DNA from: Asterias amurensis
Taxonomy: Eukaryota; Echinodermata; Asteroidea; Forcipulatida; Asteriidae
NCBI RefSeq assembly: GCF_032118995.1
Contig: NC_092661.1
Coordinates: 15,695,006 to 15,759,005 of the forward strand
Direction: 5' to 3'
Length of the DNA stretch: 64,000 nucleotides
In this document: piece by piece, positions 58,490 to 64,000 of the stretch
Layout of the letters: every line of letters begins with the position of its first letter
How positions within the stretch are numbered: the stretch's first letter is position 1
Notes under the pieces: generated by a model
Told to the model about the DNA's origin: nothing
Database searches by the model: none
The model's input: only the letters and a program-made list of their open reading frames with translations
Made by a program: the position numbers and the translations under genes

Positions 58490-58654
58490 CTTGACAATCC
58501 AGCCTACTGGTATCTGTAGACACTTCACTAGACAATGACAAATAGCGGCAAAGTTGTTCCATGCAAGCTTATAATATGGTTTGAGTGACGTCAGTGCAGA
58601 ACACGTATATGGCGGAAAACAGCCTACTCGTGTTTTTCTATAGCCAAACACACA

Positions 58655-59043
58655 CCTTAAAGGCACAGTGGACAATATTGGTAATTACTCAAAATAATTA
58701 TAAGCATAAAACTTTATTTGGTGATGAGTAATGGGGAGAGGTTGGTAATATAAAGCATTGTGAGAAACGGCTCCCTCTGAAGTGACATAGTTTTCGAGAA
58801 AGAAGTAATTTTCCACAAATTTGATTTCGAGACCTCAGATTTAGAATTTGCGGTCTCGAAATCAACCATCTAAAAGCACACAACTTTGCGTGACAAGGGT
58901 GTTTTTTCTCTCGTTATTATCTCGCATCTTCGACGACCAATTTGAGCTCAAATTTTCACAGGTTTTTTTATGCATAATGTTGAGATACACCAAGTGAGAA
59001 GACTGGTCTTTGACAATTATTACAAATAGTGTTCACTGCCTTT
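58655..59043 (+). repeat. F1-family repeat, full length
   Basis: 'aaaggcacagtggacaatat' to 'aatagtgttcactgccttt', with the central 'gatttcgagacctcag' and 'gcggtctcgaaatc' dyad. It lies just upstream of the fucolectin-PAN start codon. Confidence 0.88.
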
Positions 59044-59208
59044 CAGTGAAACACCGAACTGTCATGGTTTGTCAGTTCTGGTGTGGCAGGAGATTCTGTC
59101 CCCGGACAATCCGGACGTGACTTCCACTTTGATGCACACACTTCTCGCCTCAACTATTCAGATTTTTAATAGGTTTGATTTTTCATCAACACTTTGAAAC
59201 GTTGTTAA

Positions 59209-59560
59209 AGGAACACGTTGCCTTGGATCGGACGAGTTGGTCTATAAAAAACGTTTGAAACCGTTTGTTATGAAATGCATATGGTTAGAAAGATGTTTTA
59301 AAAGTAGAATATAATGATCCACACAGGTATCACTCAAAATTGCACGGTTTTCCTTTTACGTCGCGAACTATAACACGGTCGGCCCATAAATGTTAGTCGA
59401 CAAGGTAAAAAGAAAACCACGTAATTTCGAGGCATGTTTGTGTAGATCATTGTATTCTACTTTTACAACATCTTTCTATCCATATGCATTTTATAAGAAA
59501 CGGTTACAGAACGCTTTTTAAAGACCGAACTCGACTGATCCAAGGCAACGTGTTCCTTTA
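59209..59560. mobile_element. F2 palindromic MITE
   Basis: 'aaaggaacacgttgccttgg' to 'atccaaggcaacgtgttcctt'. The central 'gggagtcaaa' fold is reduced to 'cggcccataaatgttagtcg'. About 352 bp. Confidence 0.88.
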
Positions 59561-59574
59561 ACTATATTGCTGTG

Positions 59575-60430
59575 TTTGTGATTGCTTGCAATTGACGCAA
59601 CCTAGTTATTGATGTCAGTATGCATTCTACCTATCACTGTGTCCAGGAACTTGCTTCATGGACCAAAGCATTAATATTGAACTTATCACTTGACACATAA
59701 AATGACTACCTAATATTGTGCCCCGAGCAAACTTAAAGGCAGTGGACACTATTGGTAATTACTCAAAATAATAATTTGCATAAAACCTTACTTGGTAACG
59801 AGTAATGGGGGGAGGTTGGTAGTATAAAACATTGTGAGAAACGGCTCCCTCTGAAGTGGAGTAGTTTTCGAGAGAGAAGTAATTTTCCACGAATTTGATT
59901 TCGAGACCTCAAGTTTAGAATTTGAGGTCTCAAAATCAAGCATCTGAAGGCACACAACTGCATGTGACAAGAGTGTTTTTTTCTTTCATAGTTGGTTATT
60001 TTATGCATATGTTGAGATACAGCAAGTGAGATGACTGGTCTTTGACATTTACCAATAGTGTCCACTGGCTTTAATGGTTAGTTCAAAGCAAGGAACCGCT
60101 GTATAAGATTCTACACGCATCCTAGTTATTGAAACCATATATTTATTCTACATGCATGTGTGCCGGAACTTGTTTCATGTACTAGAACATCAACAAAGAA
60201 TTTAACACTTGCCCCATTTAAAATTACTACTAAAAATTTGTGTCAGCTGAAAACTGAATTTTGTTAAATAAAAGCAAGAAACCGTAGGATTAGATTATAG
60301 ACGCATCCTAGTTATTCACAATTGATACTGGTATGCTCTCTACCTATACGGTGTGTCAAAATTGCTTCAAGGGTCAAACCATATTGAACGCAAAACTTGC
60401 CCCATTTAAAATAGCTAGGGTAGATGTAGA
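59575..60430 (+). repeat. Three diverged units of about 170-190 bp, split by an F1 copy
   Basis: Units near 59575-59733, 60080-60275 and 60276-60430 share 'cctagttatt', 'gtatgc(a)ttctacctat', 'gtgtcc.gaacttgcttca' and 'cttgcccatttaaaat' (variants). The F1 element at 59734-60075 lies between units one and two. Confidence 0.6.
59734..60075 (+). repeat. F1-family repeat, nearly full length
   Basis: 'aaaggcagtggacactattg' to 'caatagtgtccactggcttt'. A segment around 'gacgaccgattgagc' is deleted relative to other copies (compare 58915-58955). Confidence 0.88.
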
Positions 60431-61150
60431 AAATACCGGACACTAATTAAGCCAAGGAGTTAAGTACTATGAAAGTAAATAAATCACAGGATCCACACGA
60501 ATTTAATTGTTTATTACACCATTCAACTTTATTAACCTAACAAATATAGGTCATCATATATAATTAGTGAAGCAGTTATATGCAAATGATGATGTCATTA
60601 TTAATTGTCCAGTGTTCCTTGCAGAGAGGGATTACCGAACAGTGGGTTTAGAACCAACGATTTTGTAAAAAGGTCAAATTAATTAGTATGATGGAGGTAA
60701 ACTATCAGATTAACATGTTTCTATAAAGGCTTCGTATCATTTTTCAGTTAAAATTAATTTTCTGGGATAAATTTCTGAAATTATGTAGTTTTTAGAACAA
60801 AATAGAAACAGAACATTTTATTGTTCGGAACACATTCAGGATCCAATTCATATACAGTGTATTCAATGAACATACACACAAAAGATGTATGACCCACCAT
60901 TGAAACATGTCAATGAATAAAGCATCAACAACAGTTTGTCCCGATTTAATTTTGTTAAACATCATATGCTATAAAAATCCAATTAATTACATTAACCCCC
61001 TTTTTAGATTGAGTTTTTCGTACTTTGTGTGTGTGTTTTTGGGTTTTTTTTTCGCTTTGCTACATTGTACACTGGAACACTAGATGGCGCTGTTTTAATC
61101 CTGACCCTTTTATTTTGACAGCCAGGGCTAGATATGAAAGGGTGTCCGTT
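60431..61150. other. No gene supported
   Basis: AT-rich intergenic DNA between the two fucolectin-PAN genes. Nothing beyond short frames. 'ctagatggcgctgttttaat' (61081) resembles the 'agagggcgctgt' word common near repeats here. Confidence 0.5.
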
Positions 61151-61154
61151 ACGG

Positions 61155-61815
61155 CATAATAGCATAACATCATAACAGCGTAGCAGTATAACAGCATAAC
61201 ATCATAAAAGCATAACAGCATAACACCTTATTGGCACAGTGCATAACAGCTTAATAGCAACAGCTCACATCGGGTGCATAACAGCTTTACATCGCAATAG
61301 CAGCAGCAGGTGTATAGCATCATAACATCTTAGCAGTATAACAGCATAACATCATAAAAGCATAACAGCATAACACCTTATTGGCACAGTGCATAACAGC
61401 TTAATAGCAACAGCTCACATCGGGTGCATAACAGCTTTACATCGCAATAGCAGCAGCAGGTGTATAGCATCATAACATCTTAGCAGTATAACAGCATAAC
61501 ATCATAAAAGCATAACAGCATAACACCTTATTGGCACAGTGCATAACAGCTTAATAGCAACAGCTCACATCGGGTGCATAACAGCTTTATATCGCAATAG
61601 CAGCAGCATGTATATAGCATCATAACATCTTAGCAGTATAACAGCATAACATCATAAAAGCATAACAGCATAACACCTTATTGGCACAGTGCATAACAGC
61701 TTAATAGCAACAGCTCACATCGGGTGCATAACAGCTTTACATCGCAATAGCAGCAGCAGGTGTATAGCATCATAACATCTTAGCAGTATAACAGCATAAC
61801 AATCATAAAAGCACA
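61155..61815 (+). repeat. 150-bp tandem repeat, about 4.3 copies
   Basis: 'cataacatcttagcagtata' recurs at 61321, 61471, 61621 and 61771, exactly 150 bp apart, with a first unit from about 61171. Each unit is itself built from 'gcataacagc' words about 10 bp long plus 'caccttattggcacagtg' and 'cacatcgggtgc'. Units differ by only a few bases. It ends about 90 bp before the stop codon of the downstream gene on the minus strand. Confidence 0.95.
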
Positions 61816-61905
61816 ACCTGTGTGTGGACCTGTTTTCGACCGTCTTTTTTTTTTGGGGGGGGGGGATAAAGGTTAAAAGGGGCTTTGCTGTACGGCAAAA
61901 ATGAT

Positions 61906-63968
61906 CTAGCCACGAACTACTGCATACACCAAGCAGCCTGGCTGGTCATCTGTCTTCAAGTCTCCAGCCTTAACATCGTAGAGCCTGCACTGACCAGAAG
62001 TCATGACGTAGTCGAAATACCAACATTCGATACTCATCTTGCACCGCAGGAAACATTGCACAGGTGACTTTATGTGGTTGACCGACAGAGGGCTTGGGTT
62101 GGCAACGCATTTCCCTTCGAGTACTGAAGCAAATGCAGGGTCCAAAGCCATTGCAGCTGTAGACAAAATAAAACAATGGTCGAGGAAATACAATAAAAGA
62201 AGAAAAATGCACATTTAATATAATTAAATAAACAAACAGGAAATATTAATAAGTACCATTAAGTTGTTTTAACACATAATATTAAAACCACTCAGTTTGG
62301 TCATCAAAGTAAGCAAGTCATTCAAATCCTTATTTAAAATGAAATGAAGTAAGTATAAATATAAGAACAGTACATAACAACAAAAAATAATTAGCGTGGC
62401 ATAAACAAATTCTTACTTGTTGACTGAAGGCAGTATTTCATGGGGTACTCTTCGACCATCAATTCACACAGGGTTAAGGAATCTTTAGGTTCAACCCCAA
62501 GCTCATCGTCGTCCACGCTGACGTACCGGGCAATCACGGGCGGCTCGCACAAAATCGGTATGTGTGCCCCAGGGATCGATGCTTGGTCCCAAGTCACTGG
62601 TAACCCACACGCGGCATTTTTAAAAAGGTCGCTCTCAAGACCCGCCCTCACGATGGTGCCATTATAACGCTCATCTGTCAGGGAAAATAATTTGTATATA
62701 ACTGCTAATTGCAAAACAAATTTTAGTACAGCATATTTACAGAATGGCTGAAATGCAAGATGTTGGTGTCATACTTTCGTAAAAGCTGAAACTGTATAAC
62801 GCGTTTCATAACGTTTAAAAGGATAACGGTAATTACTCGTTGTTTAAATTTGTACTTATTTATGACGTGACATTGGAGAACTGTTTCACAAAACAGTCCC
62901 CTCAAACATTCAACCAAAATACACTAGATTGTTGCAAGGTAAAACTCGATCGTTGTGTAAAATGACATTTCAAAGATGTAGGTTGATAGCAATTAATAAA
63001 CAACATTAACTTACAATACATGCTGTCTCTATTTACAAGGGTGACACGACCGATGCAATGATTGGTTCCCAAGTCGACCTTCCACCAAGGATGCACATTG
63101 TTACCTGAAAATGGGAATCATTTTTAAACTGATGCAGCCTATATTTAGACGATGTTCAATGTTCTGATGGTGGTGTGTTGTTTATTTTGACAAAGGCCCA
63201 AATGAGCCGTTTAGTGTAATCATGATCTTTACACGATCCTTCAATAACAGAAAATTTGAAAGTTTGGCGGAAATAAATCAACCTTAGAATAGTTATTTTT
63301 CGAGGTTATTATAAAACTGAATCCGCCGTTAATTTGAAAATGTGACTGGATGTTGCCCTCCACACAAGATAATGTCACCATACTGCATTTCTTGTATACA
63401 AAAAGATAGCGCTCTCTCTTGACTCTTACCTAAGTTGTACTGAGCTCTATGAGTGAACACGCACACACGTATACTATAGGATTAAACGCAGGTTTTGGCT
63501 GTGTATATACTTAGGCACGTCAGATTTAACTGCAAATATCCCGGACCATGAAGGTCATATTGGGGTTCAAAGGTTAATATGGAAGTGGTTTAAAAGGGCA
63601 GATCTCTGCCGTAGTCCACGGGCCTCGAAGTGTGACGTCAGAATGTTCAGCCTATACTAGCACACACGCTACATCTCTGTGTTGCAGTAACGGTGTGGAC
63701 ACTGCTTTTTTACACGTAAAGAAAATCATTCCCTAACTCTGTAAATAATATTGTGTGGACGTGAGTCCACGTAGCCTTCCAAGTCCCTACATTATGTGTA
63801 AAATACCGAATAATTATGAACATATTTTGCACTTACGTGTGTGAGAGCAAGTGGAGAACTTCACTGTAGCTCTTGAATCACCGTCTATAGCTAGATCTGC
63901 TGTAAGATAAACTCCTAGGTGTTGATAAGTTGAGACCTGGCTTGCGTTCATTCCTCGAAGATTCAGAA
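61906..63968 (-). CDS. Secreted fucolectin-type (FTP) + PAN/Apple protein, partial (5' exon outside window)
   Basis: Minus-strand exons 63968-63837, 63104-63015, 62674-62417 and 62156-61906, all phase 1. Exon sizes 132 and 90 are identical to those of the 55334-58489 gene; the signal-peptide exon must lie past 64000. FTP domain: VLNLRGMNASQVSTYQHLG, ADLAIDGDSRATVKFSTCSH, HPWWKVDLGTNHCIGRVTL. Where the paralogue has RGDCCNKR, this one has RDSMYYER, so the RxD aspartate is Ser and the CC pair is lost. The fourth exon carries an insertion, VDDDELGVEPKDS, absent from the paralogue. PAN domain: LEGKCVANPSPLS, SPVQCFLRCKMSIECWYFDY, GQCRLYD and GCLVYAVVRG. The protein probably still folds, but fucose binding of the known type is doubtful. 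No frame breaks. Confidence 0.88.
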
Positions 63969-64000
63969 CTAAAACAATTAATACGAAGAAAAAAACGTTC
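63969..64000 (-). other. Intron 1 of the partial fucolectin-PAN gene
   Basis: Intron sequence running off the right edge, with the acceptor 'tgttttag' before 63968. The signal-peptide exon is not in the window. Confidence 0.7.

Overview
The window looks like gene-sparse, AT-rich nuclear DNA of a marine deuterostome, most likely an echinoderm and perhaps a sea star. That assignment is inference. It rests on animal-type split genes with GT-AG introns, a metazoan mitochondrial rRNA dimethylase (TFB1M), secreted PAN/Apple proteins joined to discoidin or fucolectin domains, tRNA-headed SINEs, very many palindromic MITEs, and a fold-back element of the kind first described in sea urchins. I see no bacterial gene, CRISPR array, rRNA gene, intact tRNA gene or LTR element.

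Layout. 1-2.3 kb: repeats plus one minus-strand signal-peptide exon (1502-1571) of a gene running off the left edge. 2.4-7.7 kb: a palindromic minisatellite, then a 4.9-kb fold-back element. 8.9-13.0 kb (+) and 17.4-22.9 kb (-): two tail-to-tail paralogues, each four exons, encoding signal peptide + PAN + F5/8 type C domain; part of the last exon of the second is triplicated downstream. 23-28 kb: MITEs and a LINE fragment. 29.3-30.4 kb (+) and 38.1-42.4 kb (+): two unrecognised basic, Ser/Arg-rich proteins that share short motifs and may be distant paralogues. 45.3-51.0 kb (-): complete seven-exon TFB1M. 55.3-58.5 kb (-) and 61.9-64.0 kb (-, 5' end outside the window): two tandem paralogues encoding signal peptide + fucolectin-type (FTP) domain + PAN.

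Four genes, and possibly five, are therefore secreted PAN proteins with a beta-sandwich lectin-like partner, in two opposite domain orders (PAN then discoidin; FTP then PAN). They plausibly act outside the cell in glycan recognition, agglutination or adhesion. TFB1M works in mitochondria and is unrelated to them.

Exon borders were placed by hand from splice consensus, frame and paralogue comparison, and they join in frame in every gene listed. UTRs and promoters are mostly not resolvable. Much of the non-coding DNA is a layered record of non-autonomous DNA transposons, including several nested insertions. Repeat boundaries are good to a few bases where a terminal repeat is visible and otherwise approximate. 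Short labels used below: F1 to F6 and G are my own names for repeat families in this window.
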